Under the pieces are notes generated by a model. That model did not search any database and was not told where the DNA came from. It saw nothing but the letters and a program-made list of their open reading frames with translations. Shown here piece by piece: positions 32,907 through 41,308 of a DNA stretch of 64,000 bases (positions are counted from its first letter, which is position 1; each line of letters opens with the position of its first letter). A program made the position numbers and the translations under genes. This DNA is from Actinomadura citrea (GTDB lineage: Bacteria > Actinomycetota > Actinomycetes > Streptosporangiales > Streptosporangiaceae): positions 6,696,001 to 6,760,000 of the forward strand of contig NZ_JACCBT010000001.1 in NCBI RefSeq assembly GCF_013409045.1. Reading direction: 5' to 3'.

Positions 32907-33476
32907 ATGAACGACCACGAGGTGCACGAGGAGTGCCTGCGGCTCCTCCGGGACGGCCTTCCCGTCCCCGCTCCCGCCGCCTTCGCCGAAGGCCGGGACT
33001 ACCTTCCGCTCGGGCTCGACAAGGACGGCGACGTCGCCGTTGTCACGTTCCTTTACCAGTGGGGGGACTCCGCGCCCTCGTTCATCGAGGGCTGGACGTT
33101 CCACCGCCGCGACGGCGAGTGGATGGAGCTGGGCGGCGCAGGCGGGTCGGCCCCCGACGAGCCGCTGGCGCGCCGCTCGTCCGGCGAGATGGGGCGGCAT
33201 CTGCTCAAGTACGGGTCGGCCCGGACGGTGCGCAACGCCAACCGGCTGCTGCCATGGGGCGCCAAGTGGGTGAACGAGGCGCGGCTGCGGGCCTCGGCCG
33301 AGGTCGCGCGGGTGCGGGTCGGCAAGCGGATCCTGGACGTCCCCGAGCACGGGCACGTCGTCGTGGTCTGGGGCGCCCGCCGGGGCCCGGTCATCGAGGC
33401 GCTCGCCTCCGACGGCGCGGTGCTGGACGTCATGGACCTGGACCGCCCGTCCGTCCCGGTGGCGTCCCAGGGCTGA
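32907..33476 (+). CDS. Hypothetical protein (189 aa)
   Basis: Not recognised. A soluble alpha/beta protein with an N-terminal helix (MNDHEVHEECLRLLRDGLPV), strands around AVVTFLYQWGDSAPSFIEGW, a middle helix (SSGEMGRHLLKYGSA), then a beta-rich C-terminus (GKRILDVPEHGHVVVVWGAR) that ends in an acidic segment. No signal peptide. GAGG precedes the ATG. It is a single gene ahead of the TetR gene. Confidence 0.75.
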   Translation: MNDHEVHEECLRLLRDGLPVPAPAAFAEGRDYLPLGLDKDGDVAVVTFLYQWGDSAPSFIEGWTFHRRDGEWMELGGAGGSAPDEPLARRSSGEMGRHLLKYGSARTVRNANRLLPWGAKWVNEARLRASAEVARVRVGKRILDVPEHGHVVVVWGARRGPVIEALASDGAVLDVMDLDRPSVPVASQG

Positions 33477-33483
33477 TATTTGA

Positions 33484-33501
33484 CCGTTCGTTCTCGAACG
33501 G
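33484..33501. promoter_or_regulatory. TetR operator candidate (autoregulatory)
   Basis: CCGTTCG-TTCT-CGAACGG: 7-bp perfect arms with a 4-bp spacer, 15 bp before the TetR gene. This is the usual place and form of a TetR-family autoregulatory site. The half-site GACCGTTCG recurs with one change before the SDR gene. Confidence 0.65.
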
Positions 33502-33516
33502 CCTATCGTCGTCGGC

Positions 33517-34098
33517 ATGGCACGGACGAAAGAGTTCGATCCGGACGCCGCGCTGCTGCGCGCGCTGGAGCTGTTCTGGGAGCGCGGCTACGAGGCGACC
33601 TCCATGGCCGATCTCGTGGCGCACCTCGGCATCGCCCGGGCCAGCGTCTACGCCACGTTCGGCGGCAAGCGCGAGCTGTACCTGAAGGCCCTCGAACGCT
33701 ACCTCCGCGACACCGACCCGAAGATCGCCGAGGCGCTGTCGCAGCCCGGGCCCGTGCTGCCGGCGGTCCTCGCGCTGATCGAGGGCTACGCCGAGGAGTC
33801 GGCGCACGGCCGGCCCCGCCTCGGCTGCCTCGTGGTGAACACCGCGGTCGAACTGGCCGCGCGCGACGCCGAGGCCGCGCGCCTGGTCGAGGCGAGCTGG
33901 AACTTCCTGGAGGCCTCGCTCACCACGGCGCTGACCCGGGCCCGGGCCCAAGGCGAACTGTCCCCGGACAAGGACCCCCGCGCGCTGGCCCGTCTCCTGC
34001 TCGTCCTCTTCCAGGGCATGCGCGTCCTCGGCCGCGCCCCCGCCGACGACCACCGCCTCCGCGACGCGACCCGCCAGGCCGCCGCCCTCTTCACCTGA
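33517..34098 (+). CDS. TetR/AcrR family transcriptional regulator
   Basis: A 193-residue regulator. The HTH occupies about residues 10-55 (ALLRALELFWERGYEATSMA, LGIARASVYATFGGKRELYL), followed by a helical ligand domain of TetR_C type (RPRLGCLVVNTAVELAA is typical of YxaF/AcrR-like regulators). A dyad stands 15 bp before the start and a hairpin terminator after the stop. The downstream SDR gene has a related half-site and is the probable target. Confidence 0.92.
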   Translation: MARTKEFDPDAALLRALELFWERGYEATSMADLVAHLGIARASVYATFGGKRELYLKALERYLRDTDPKIAEALSQPGPVLPAVLALIEGYAEESAHGRPRLGCLVVNTAVELAARDAEAARLVEASWNFLEASLTTALTRARAQGELSPDKDPRALARLLLVLFQGMRVLGRAPADDHRLRDATRQAAALFT

Positions 34099-34106
34099 CC
34101 GGACCC

Positions 34107-34129
34107 GCCCCGCCGCCCGGCGGGGCTTC
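34107..34129 (+). terminator. Terminator after TetR gene
   Basis: GCCCCGCC (34107-34114), loop GCCC, GGCGGGGC (34119-34126), then a T-rich TTCTTTC stretch. Good intrinsic terminator shape between the TetR gene and the SDR promoter. Confidence 0.75.
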
Positions 34130-34145
34130 TTTCGCCCCCTATTCA

Positions 34146-34159
34146 AGACCGATCGATCT
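34146..34159. promoter_or_regulatory. Quasi-palindrome before the SDR gene
   Basis: AGACCGATCGATCT, symmetric at 12 of 14 positions with a perfect GATCGATC core, next to a TAATATT -10-like element and 21 bp before the SDR start. GACCGATCG differs at one base from the half-site GACCGTTCG at the TetR gene, so the same regulator may bind both. Confidence 0.5.
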
Positions 34160-34179
34160 AATATTTTGGGAGACACGCC

Positions 34180-34929
34180 ATGCCCTTCGACGGCAAGATC
34201 GTCCTCATCACCGGCGGCGCGGGCGGCATCGGCCGCGCCACCGCGCACGCCTTCGCCCGCGAGGGCGCGACCGTCGTCCTGGCCGGACGCGACGCGGCGG
34301 CGCTGGCCGAGGCGGTGAAGGAGATCGGCCCCGGCCGGGCCGACCATGTCGTCGCGGACGTGGCCGACCCCGCGTCGGCCGCCGGGATGGTCGAGGCGGT
34401 CGCGGGCCGCCACGGCGGCCTCCACGTCGCCGTCAACAACGCCGGGATCTTCGGCGCCACCGGACCCGTCGCCGACGTCGACGCCACCGCCTGGAACGAC
34501 GTCCTGGCGGTGAACCTGACCGGCGTTTTCCTGTCGATGAAGCACGAGATCGCCCACATGCGCGCCCACGGCGGCGGCGCGATCGTCAACGTCGCGTCCA
34601 ACATCGGCGCGCACGGGCGCCACCCCGGCCTCGCGGCGTACGCGGCGTCCAAGGCGGCGGTCAGCGTCCTCACCCGCACCGCCGCCCTCGACCACGTCGC
34701 CGACGGCGTCCGCGTCAACGCCGTCAGCCCGGGCGCCACCGACACGCCGATGTCGCTGCGCCCCGGCGAGACGCCCGCCGAGCGCGCCGAGCGGATGCGC
34801 GCCGCCGCGCCGTCGGGCCGTGTGGCCGACACCGCCGAGGTGGCCGAGACCATCCTGTGGCTGGCCTCGGACGCGTCGTCCCATGTTGTCGGCCACGACC
34901 TGGTCGTCGACGGAGGCGTCACCGCCTGA
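34180..34929 (+). CDS. SDR family NAD(P)-dependent oxidoreductase
   Basis: A 249-residue classical short-chain dehydrogenase. The cofactor motif is TGGAGGIGRATAHAF, then NNAGIFGATG, and the active site has Ser in VNVASNIGAHGRHPG and Tyr-x3-Lys in YAASKAAV, with the C-terminal VVGHDLVVDGGVTA. The substrate is unknown. GGGAGA precedes the ATG. It is probably controlled by the adjacent TetR regulator. Confidence 0.93.
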   Translation: MPFDGKIVLITGGAGGIGRATAHAFAREGATVVLAGRDAAALAEAVKEIGPGRADHVVADVADPASAAGMVEAVAGRHGGLHVAVNNAGIFGATGPVADVDATAWNDVLAVNLTGVFLSMKHEIAHMRAHGGGAIVNVASNIGAHGRHPGLAAYAASKAAVSVLTRTAALDHVADGVRVNAVSPGATDTPMSLRPGETPAERAERMRAAAPSGRVADTAEVAETILWLASDASSHVVGHDLVVDGGVTA

Positions 34930-34967
34930 CGACGCTTTCCGGGCGGTACACCGGGCAGACTCCCTGC

Positions 34968-35657
34968 ATGGCCATCACACCCGATCACGACTCCGGCCCG
35001 GAACGCTTCCGCCTCGCCGCCAGGGTCACCAGGAAGTACCTGATCGGGGCTCGGAGCCTGCACGACCACATCGCCTTCAAGCTGCTGGGCTCGGGCGCGT
35101 CGCGCGTCCTGGACATCGGCTGCGGGGAGGGCGCCCTCAGCGACGCCCTCCCCCACCCGCCGCCGTTCCGGCTCGTGGGGCTGGACGTCTCCGCCGACCT
35201 GGTGTCCGCCCACCCGGCGCCGCGCCTGCGGGCCGACGCGCTGCGCCTGCCGTTCCGGGACGGGACCTTCGACGCCGCCGTGGGCCTGAACCTGCTCCCC
35301 CAGTTGGACGACCCCGGACGGGCGCTGCGCGAGGCCCGGCGCATCCTCGCCCCGGGCGGCCTCCTCCTGGTCAGCGCGATCTGCCGGACCGACAGCCCCG
35401 AACTGTCGCCGGTGTGGCGCCCCGAGCCGACCACGTTCGACGCCGAGGAGGCCCCGGCCCGCGTCGGCGAGGTCTTCGGCGAGGTCGAGGTGGAGCGCTG
35501 GGACGCCCCCCTGATCACCCTCCCCGACCAGGCCGCCGTCCGCGACTACCTGATCGCCCGGCGGGTCCCCCGTCCCCAGGCCACCGAGGCCGCCACCCGC
35601 CTCCGCACACCCCTCCCGGTGACGAAACGAGGCTCCCTGGTCCTAGCCCGCCGGTGA
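34968..35657 (+). CDS. SAM-dependent class I methyltransferase
   Basis: A 229-residue methyltransferase. Motif I is VLDIGCGEGALSDAL, then VGLDVSADLV, a DALRLPFRDGTFDAAVGLNL motif and ALREARRILAPGGLLLVSA, as in UbiE/Methyltransf_11 proteins. The substrate is unknown. ATG at 34968 lies 38 bp after the SDR stop, so the two may be co-transcribed. The next gene is convergent. Confidence 0.9.
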   Translation: MAITPDHDSGPERFRLAARVTRKYLIGARSLHDHIAFKLLGSGASRVLDIGCGEGALSDALPHPPPFRLVGLDVSADLVSAHPAPRLRADALRLPFRDGTFDAAVGLNLLPQLDDPGRALREARRILAPGGLLLVSAICRTDSPELSPVWRPEPTTFDAEEAPARVGEVFGEVEVERWDAPLITLPDQAAVRDYLIARRVPRPQATEAATRLRTPLPVTKRGSLVLARR

Positions 35658-35685
35658 GGGGTCGGCGGCCCGCCCGCCACGGGCA

Positions 35686-36291
35686 CTACAGCCATCCACG
35701 TTCCTTCGCGGTGCGGGCGGCGGTGTGGCGGTTGTCGGCGCCCAGTTTGGTGACGGCGGCGGAGAGGTAGTTGCGGACGGTGCCCTCGGAGAGGCCCAGC
35801 GTGCGCGCGATGCGGGAGACGGGGGCGCCGTCGGCGGCGGCGCGCAGGGTGTCGAGCTCGCGCGGGGTGAGGGGGCACTCCTCGGCGGCGAGCGCGTCGG
35901 CGGCGAGCTGGGGGTCGATGTAGCGGGCGCCCCCGGCGACCTGCCGGATGACCTCGGCGAGCCGGCGGCCGGGGGCGTCCTTGCCGAGGAAGCCGCGGAC
36001 GCCGGCGGCCATGGCGCGCCGCAGGTTGCCGGGGCGGCCGTGCGCGGTCACGATCACCAGGCGGCAGGCGGGCAGCTCGCGGGACAGCCGCTCGGCCGCG
36101 GCGAGACCGTCCAGTCCGGGCATGTCGATGTCGAGGACGGCGACGTCGGGCCTGAGGGCGAGGGCGCGCTCGACGGCCTCGTCGCCGCGCCCGACGTCGG
36201 CGGCGACCTCGATGCCGTCCTCGGCCTCCAGCAGCAGGACGAGCGCCTCCCTGATCAGGAGGTGGTCGTCGGCGAGCAGCACGCGGATCAT
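35686..36291 (-). CDS. NarL/LuxR-family response regulator
   Basis: A 201-residue regulator with receiver pocket LLADDHLLIREAL, phospho-acceptor Asp in VAVLDIDMPGLDG, and Lys in FLGKDAPG; LuxR HTH at about 140-195 (LTPRELDTLRAAADGAPVSR, LSEGTVRNYLSAAVTKLGA), a form typical of DesR-like regulators. ATG at 36291 overlaps the kinase stop (ATGA). It pairs with that kinase; the adjacent ABC ATPase gene is a likely target. Confidence 0.93.
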   Translation of the reverse strand: MIRVLLADDHLLIREALVLLLEAEDGIEVAADVGRGDEAVERALALRPDVAVLDIDMPGLDGLAAAERLSRELPACRLVIVTAHGRPGNLRRAMAAGVRGFLGKDAPGRRLAEVIRQVAGGARYIDPQLAADALAAEECPLTPRELDTLRAAADGAPVSRIARTLGLSEGTVRNYLSAAVTKLGADNRHTAARTAKERGWL

Positions 36292-37415
36292 GCGTCTCCC
36301 TTCGCGGGGACCGAGGCCGTCACCCGGAACGTCCCGTCGCCCGCGGGGCCCGCCCGGAAGCGGCCGCCGGCGGCCGTGATCCGTTCGGCGAGCCCGGCCA
36401 GGCCGCTGCCGGCGTCCCCGGCGCCGCGGCGCGCGGCGCCGTCGTTGACGACCTCCAGCTGGACGCGGTCGCGGCCGGCCCGGAGGGTGATCTCGCACCA
36501 GCTGGCGCTGGAGTGCCGCAGCACGTTGGTGGCGGCCTCGCGGGCGACCCAGCCGAGCGGCTCGTGAACGTGGGCGGGCAGCTCCGGCGACACCTCGGGG
36601 CGCTCGCAGCGGATCCCGGCGGCGCGCAGGACGGCGGACATGCCGTCCAGCTCGGTGCGCAGGGACGTGGCGCGATAGCCGCGGACGACCTCGCGCACGT
36701 CCCGCACCGCGTCCCGCGCCATCGTCTGGATCTCGGTCAGCTCCTTGCGGACGCGGCCGTCGTCGCGTTCGACGAACCGTTCGGCCACCTCGGCGCGCAG
36801 CGCGACGGCCTGGAGGCTGTGGCCGAGCACGTCGTGCAGGTCGCGGGCGAACCGGAGGCGCTCCTCCCCCACCGCGGACCGGGCCAGCTCCGCGCGCGCC
36901 TCCCGGAGCTCCTGGACGACGTGGAACAGCCAGACCGTGACGTATCCGGAGAAGGCGCCGAGCGGCACGCCCGTCACCTCGTACAGGACGGTCAGCGCGG
37001 GGAGCCCGAGGAGCACGCCGTAGACGGGGGTCAGGACGGTCGCCGCCGCGGTCACGGCGATCGCCTCGCGCACCGGGAGCACGACGGCGATCAGCCCGGC
37101 GGGGACCAGGAGTGCGTTGCCCCAGCCCTGACCGGTGTCGAGCAGCGGCGGCAGCGCCCAGCAGATCGCCGCGATCGCGGCGAGCCCGAGCCTGTGCGCG
37201 GGGGCGGTGCGGCGCATCAGGTTCTGCCAGAGGAGGCGGGCGTAGAGGGCGAAGGCGGCGCCGGCCCCGAGGAGGGCCAGGATCAGGCGGCCGGCGTCCC
37301 GCCGGTCGACGATCTCGTACCAGAGCGCCGGCAGCAGGAACCCGGCCAGCGTCAGCGCCGTCATCCCCACGATGATCGCGGCGATGACGGTGGGCCGGGG
37401 GATCCTGGGCTGCAC
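36288..37415 (-). CDS. Sensor histidine kinase (DesK/HisKA_3 type)
   Basis: A 375-residue kinase. About six hydrophobic helices (TVIAAIIVGMTALTLAGFLL, LILALLGAGAAFALYARLLW and so on) precede the HisKA_3 box ERLRFARDLHDVLGHSLQAV and an ATPase domain with ATNVLRHSSASW and GSGLAGLAERI. This is the DesK-like architecture that senses membrane state. GTG at 37415 is preferred; an upstream TTG at 37439 is unlikely. It is coupled to the response regulator. Confidence 0.88.
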   Translation of the reverse strand: MQPRIPRPTVIAAIIVGMTALTLAGFLLPALWYEIVDRRDAGRLILALLGAGAAFALYARLLWQNLMRRTAPAHRLGLAAIAAICWALPPLLDTGQGWGNALLVPAGLIAVVLPVREAIAVTAAATVLTPVYGVLLGLPALTVLYEVTGVPLGAFSGYVTVWLFHVVQELREARAELARSAVGEERLRFARDLHDVLGHSLQAVALRAEVAERFVERDDGRVRKELTEIQTMARDAVRDVREVVRGYRATSLRTELDGMSAVLRAAGIRCERPEVSPELPAHVHEPLGWVAREAATNVLRHSSASWCEITLRAGRDRVQLEVVNDGAARRGAGDAGSGLAGLAERITAAGGRFRAGPAGDGTFRVTASVPAKGDA

Positions 37416-37454
37416 GCGCCCAGCGTATGCGGCCGTCAAGGGGGGCGCGGGGGC

Positions 37455-38099
37455 TCAGGCGGCGCGGAGGCGGGCGGCGTCCCGTCCGGTGACCAGGCGG
37501 CCCTCGTCCAGGATCCCGACCCGGTCGGCGCGGCACGCCTCGTCCGGGTCGCGGGTCGTGACCACCACGGCGACCCCGTCCGCGGCCAGTCTCGCCAGGA
37601 CCGACCACACCTCGCGCGCGGCGGCGCCGCCGAGCCCGGCGGTGGGCTCGTCGAGGACGAGCACGTCCGACCGTCCGACCAGGGCCAGCGCCAGGTCGAG
37701 CAGGCGCCGCCGCCCCGCGGTCAGCCGCTCGAACGGCACGTCGGCGAGCCGGGCGAGGCCGACCAGGCGCAGCGCCTCGTCGCGGGTGAGCGGGTCGAGG
37801 GTCCAGCGCCGCCAGGTGTCGACCACCTCGGCGACGGTCAGTCCCGGGAACAGGCCGCCGTCGCGCCAGACGGCGCCGGCGCGCGCGGCGTCCCGGTCGG
37901 TGTAGGGGTCGGCGCCGCGAAGCCGGACGGTTCCGCCGGTGGGCCGCCGCAGTCCCGCGAGGATCTCCAGGAGGGCCGTCTTGCCGGAGCCGTAGCGGCC
38001 CAGCAGCGCGTACACCTCGCCCTGCGCCACGGTGAACGAGACGGTGCGCACGGCCTCGTTCAGGTCCAGGTCGCGTACCTCGATCACAGGTGCCTTCAT
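37455..38099 (-). CDS. Orphan ABC transporter ATP-binding protein
   Basis: A 214-residue ATPase. Walker A GRYGSGKTALLE and Walker B VLVLDEPTAGLG are intact, but the signature is LTAGRRRLLDLALAL rather than LSGGQ and the Q-loop reads VWRDGGLFPGL without the glutamine. It lacks a permease gene nearby. Probably the ATPase of an ABC-2 exporter encoded elsewhere, or a regulatory ATPase. ATG at 38099 is used though GGAGG is very close; a start at 38108 or a GTG a few codons downstream are alternatives. It stands just upstream of the kinase gene. Confidence 0.8.
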   Translation of the reverse strand: MKAPVIEVRDLDLNEAVRTVSFTVAQGEVYALLGRYGSGKTALLEILAGLRRPTGGTVRLRGADPYTDRDAARAGAVWRDGGLFPGLTVAEVVDTWRRWTLDPLTRDEALRLVGLARLADVPFERLTAGRRRLLDLALALVGRSDVLVLDEPTAGLGGAAAREVWSVLARLAADGVAVVVTTRDPDEACRADRVGILDEGRLVTGRDAARLRAA

Positions 38100-38190
38100 G
38101 GCCTCCATGCTGTCCGGCGGGCGCGCGGGCGTGCAGTCACGGACGTCAGGAAACGATCATGAAGTTCTCAGGGGTGGCCCATGACGAATG

Positions 38191-39462
38191 TCATGGTTCG
38201 GCGATCGCCCATCCGGAGGGCGGGACGACGGCGCCGTCCCTGGAGAAGGCCGCGTCCCCCGCCACGCACGTCCAGCCGGCGTCGGGCAGGCTCACCTTCG
38301 CGGGCTCCTCGCCCGCGTTCAGGACGACTCCCAGCCGCTCGGGACCGCTCTCCACGGTGTAGGAGAAGGCCGTGTTGGTCAAGGTGGCAGCCGTGGACCG
38401 GGCCCGGACCAGCCACGGATGGCGCCGTCTCACTCCGATCAGGTCCTGGTGAAGGCGGTGGTGGACGCCGCCGTGACCGGGGACCTCGCCGGGGCGGGCG
38501 GGGAACGGCGGCCGTATGGCGTCGTCTCCGCCTTCGCGGTCCTCCTTGACGCCCTCGAAGGCGAACTCGTCCCCCGCGTAGATCGACGGGACGCCGCCGA
38601 CGGTCATCAGGATCACGAGTGCGTGGGCCAGATCGCGCCGTTCGGTCAGCCGGGTGGCGATGCGGGTCACGTCGTGATTGCCGATGAAGGTCTGCGGGGC
38701 GAACGTGGCCAGCATCCCGTTGTGGCGGTCCAGTGCGTGGGCGAGTTCGAAGAAGTTCCGGTCGTTCAGCGAGCTCCAGATGGCCTTCCACAGCTCGTAC
38801 TGGGTGACGGAGTCGAATCCCGCCTGCTTCACAACGCCCGCGTAGTCGCCATGGATGACCTCGCCGACGAGCCAGGCATCGGGAAAGCGCGCGCGGACGC
38901 GGTCGGTGACCGTCCGCCAGAAGTCCGGTGGGACGGCGTAGGCGGCGTCGAGGCGCCATCCGTCTATGCCGCGCTCCAGCCAGTGGGTCATGACGTCGGT
39001 GACGTAGTCGGCGACCTCGGGTTCGGCGTGGTTCAGGGTGACGAGCCTGTCGTGGCCCTCGAACGTGCGCAGGTCGGCATGGAACCACTTGCGGTACGCG
39101 GAGGCGTCGCCCTTGGCGGCGACATCGGCGAACGGGACGAACCCGCGCCCGACGTGGTTGAAGACGCCGTCGAGCAGCACGCGGACACCCCTGCCGGACG
39201 CCTCGTCGATCAGCCGCCGCAGGTCGTCCTCTCCGCCGAGCCGGGGATCGACCCGGTAGTGGTCGACGGTGTCGTAGCCATGTGTCTCGGACGCGAACAC
39301 CGGGCCGAGCGCGAGTCCGTTGCAGCCGAGGCCGACGAGATGGTCGAGCCAGCCGGTGATCCGGCCGAGCCGCGGTTCAGGGGCGGCGGCGGCCTCACGT
39401 TCGGCACCGACGAAGCCGAGGGGATAGACATGCCACCAGATGGCGTGATCGGGCCAGCGCAT
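38191..39462 (-). CDS. GH13 alpha-amylase family glycosidase
   Basis: A 423-residue glycoside hydrolase. GH13 regions are VLLDGVFNHVGRGF (region I), GWRLDAAYAV with the nucleophile Asp (II), WLVGEVIHGDY with the acid Glu (III) and FIGNHDVTRI with the stabilising Asp (IV). A short beta domain follows. No signal peptide, so it is intracellular; size and the NHVG form suggest a glucosidase, cyclomaltodextrinase-like or trehalose-type enzyme, substrate unknown. ATG at 39462 follows GGGAGGGG. It lies 40 bp downstream of the MarR gene on the same strand. Confidence 0.9.
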   Translation of the reverse strand: MRWPDHAIWWHVYPLGFVGAEREAAAAPEPRLGRITGWLDHLVGLGCNGLALGPVFASETHGYDTVDHYRVDPRLGGEDDLRRLIDEASGRGVRVLLDGVFNHVGRGFVPFADVAAKGDASAYRKWFHADLRTFEGHDRLVTLNHAEPEVADYVTDVMTHWLERGIDGWRLDAAYAVPPDFWRTVTDRVRARFPDAWLVGEVIHGDYAGVVKQAGFDSVTQYELWKAIWSSLNDRNFFELAHALDRHNGMLATFAPQTFIGNHDVTRIATRLTERRDLAHALVILMTVGGVPSIYAGDEFAFEGVKEDREGGDDAIRPPFPARPGEVPGHGGVHHRLHQDLIGVRRRHPWLVRARSTAATLTNTAFSYTVESGPERLGVVLNAGEEPAKVSLPDAGWTCVAGDAAFSRDGAVVPPSGWAIAEP

Positions 39463-39502
39463 GCGCCCCTCCCTACCCGGAAAATCATTACGTAACCGCG
39501 AA

Positions 39503-39925
39503 CTATTCGGCCAGGCGTTCCATGAGCCGGGCGGCCACCCGCAGGAGGTCGAGTTCAGCCTCCGACAGCCCGGCGAGGGCTCCCGCCAGCCAGGCTTCGC
39601 GCTCGGCGACGTCGCGCCGCAGCGCCTCGGCACCCCGCTCGGTGAGGGCCAGCACGACCTGGCGCCTGTCCCGGTCGGCGCGGGCCCGGGAGATCAGCCC
39701 CTCGGCCTCCAGTTCGGCGAAGACACGCGTCAGGGACTGCGGGCGCTGCCCTTCCGCCCCGGCGACCTCGCCCGCCGTGCCGGGACCGTTCCGGTACAGG
39801 TGGCCGAGCACGGTGAGCTTGTTCAAGCTCAGCGCCTCGGGCGACCTGGCCGTGCGCATCCGGCGCGACATGCGCATGACCCCGTGCCGGATCTCCGTCA
39901 CGGCCTCCGTTGACACTCGCTCCAT
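39503..39925 (-). CDS. MarR family transcriptional regulator
   Basis: A 140-residue winged-helix regulator: dimer helices at both ends, recognition region LNKLTVLGHLYRNGPGTAGE and GQRPQSLTRVFAELEAEGLI, wing SRARADRDRRQVVLALTERG. It is divergent from the FUSC membrane protein with a 36-bp AT-rich gap containing CTAATTAG, where it probably binds to repress both genes. MarR/FUSC pairs suggest control of efflux by an aromatic or phenolic ligand (inference). Confidence 0.92.
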   Translation of the reverse strand: MERVSTEAVTEIRHGVMRMSRRMRTARSPEALSLNKLTVLGHLYRNGPGTAGEVAGAEGQRPQSLTRVFAELEAEGLISRARADRDRRQVVLALTERGAEALRRDVAEREAWLAGALAGLSEAELDLLRVAARLMERLAE

Positions 39926-39961
39926 AATGCTACGCTATCACTTACTAATTAGGAGGCGGTC
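39926..39961. promoter_or_regulatory. Divergent MarR/FUSC control region
   Basis: A 36-bp gap, AT-rich for this genome, with the 8-bp palindrome CTAATTAG at 39945-39952 just before the GGAGG of the FUSC gene. It must carry both promoters or their ends, so a MarR operator here would block both genes. Confidence 0.5.
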
Positions 39962-41308
39962 ATGGCTCTCGACAGAGCGCGGGTCCGTTCGGCGCCGCCG
40001 GCCGCCGTCACCATGGCGGCCGTCCTCGCCGCCTTCGGTTCGGCGCTTGTGCTGGAACAACTCGCCCACCCGGGCGTCGACGCCGTCGTGCAGGCGGTCG
40101 TCCTGACCGTCACGCTCGCCGGAGCCCAGCGGGGCATACCGCCGGCCGACCGGCTCGCCGCCTGCGTCGTCATGCCCCTCGTCGCCCTTGCCATGGCCGC
40201 GCTGGGGGCGCTCATGTCCGACCACCGCGTGGCGGGCGACGCCGCTTTCATGCTCCTCGTCACGTCCGCCATCTGGATCCGCAGGTTCGGGCGCCGTTTC
40301 GCGCGCGTGGGCACGCTCATGACGCTTCCGGCGGTGGCCCTTCTCGTCGTCCCGCACGCGCATGCACCGGGACACCTCGTGTGGGCACCGGTCATGGCAC
40401 TGATCGCGTGGTTCTGGGTCACGGCGTTCCAGTTGCTCGCCGACCACGTGACCGCGACCGGCCCTGCCGGCACGGAGGGACCGGAAAGACGGAGCCCGGT
40501 CAGTGGGCGGATGGCCGCCCAGATGGCGGTCGCCCTGGCCGCCGCGTTCACCGCAGGCCATCTGCTCTTCCCCGGCCACTGGTCCTGGGTCGTCCTCACC
40601 GCGTTCATCGTGTGCAACGGCGCCCTTGGGCAAGGAGACGCGTTGCACAAGGGCTTCCTGCGCACGCTCGGCGCGGCCGGTGGCACCCTTCTGGCCACCC
40701 TCTTGGCGGGGATGTCCGGTCCGGGGAACCGGTGGTCCGTCGCGCTCGTCTTCGTCGTGCTGGGTGTCGCCGTCTGGCTGCGTCCCAAGAGCTACGCGTA
40801 CTGGGCTGGTGGGATCACGGCGGCCCTGGCCCTGCTGTACGGATATCTCGGGCAGTCCGCGATGCCCCTGCTCTGGACGCGGATGGAGGCCATCCTCGCC
40901 GGAGCGGTCATCGGCGTCGCGTCCGCCTGGTTCGTGCTGCCGTTCCGGACCGGGGACGTCCTGCGGCGCCGCTCGGCCGCGGCGCTCGCCGTCCTTCCCC
41001 GGGCCCTCCAAGGCGAGCCCGGGGCGATGGCCGGGTTCGAGCGTTCCGTCGCGGACCTGGACAAGCTCTACCCCCCGCTGAGGACGCACCGGGCCATCAC
41101 CCGGCAGCGCCCGCACCATGCCGACGTGGTCGACCACCTGCGCGACATCCTCGGCCACCTCCGCGCCCCGCCCGCCGACGGCACCGCCCAAGAGAAGATC
41201 GACACAGCGGTGGCCGGTATCCGCGAGCTCTACGCGCCGGCTACGCGCGTACCAGGATCTCCGGGGTCAGCTCGTCCGGACGCTTGGAGCCGGAAAGCGC
41301 CAGGGTGA
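39962..41308 (+). CDS. FUSC family membrane protein (aromatic acid exporter-like)
   Basis: A 448-residue protein with two blocks of transmembrane helices (about 15-150 and 180-330), as in FUSC/YccS/AaeB-like proteins: VVQAVVLTVTLAGAQRG, then WSWVVLTAFIVCNGALGQGD with the FUSC hallmark LHKGFLRTLGAAGGTLLATL. The C-terminal 110 residues are soluble. GGAGG precedes the ATG. Its last 68 bp overlap the 3' end of the convergent hydroxy-acid oxidase gene, which suggests that the C-terminal tail (ATRVPGSPGSARPDAW) is a late extension. Confidence 0.85.
   Translation: MALDRARVRSAPPAAVTMAAVLAAFGSALVLEQLAHPGVDAVVQAVVLTVTLAGAQRGIPPADRLAACVVMPLVALAMAALGALMSDHRVAGDAAFMLLVTSAIWIRRFGRRFARVGTLMTLPAVALLVVPHAHAPGHLVWAPVMALIAWFWVTAFQLLADHVTATGPAGTEGPERRSPVSGRMAAQMAVALAAAFTAGHLLFPGHWSWVVLTAFIVCNGALGQGDALHKGFLRTLGAAGGTLLATLLAGMSGPGNRWSVALVFVVLGVAVWLRPKSYAYWAGGITAALALLYGYLGQSAMPLLWTRMEAILAGAVIGVASAWFVLPFRTGDVLRRRSAAALAVLPRALQGEPGAMAGFERSVADLDKLYPPLRTHRAITRQRPHHADVVDHLRDILGHLRAPPADGTAQEKIDTAVAGIRELYAPATRVPGSPGSARPDAWSRKAPG

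Noticed and set aside
38179..38196. CCATGAC-GAAT-GTCATGG inverted repeat
   Set aside because: It spans the stop codon of the GH13 gene and has no T-run; it could be a weak terminator but evidence is thin.
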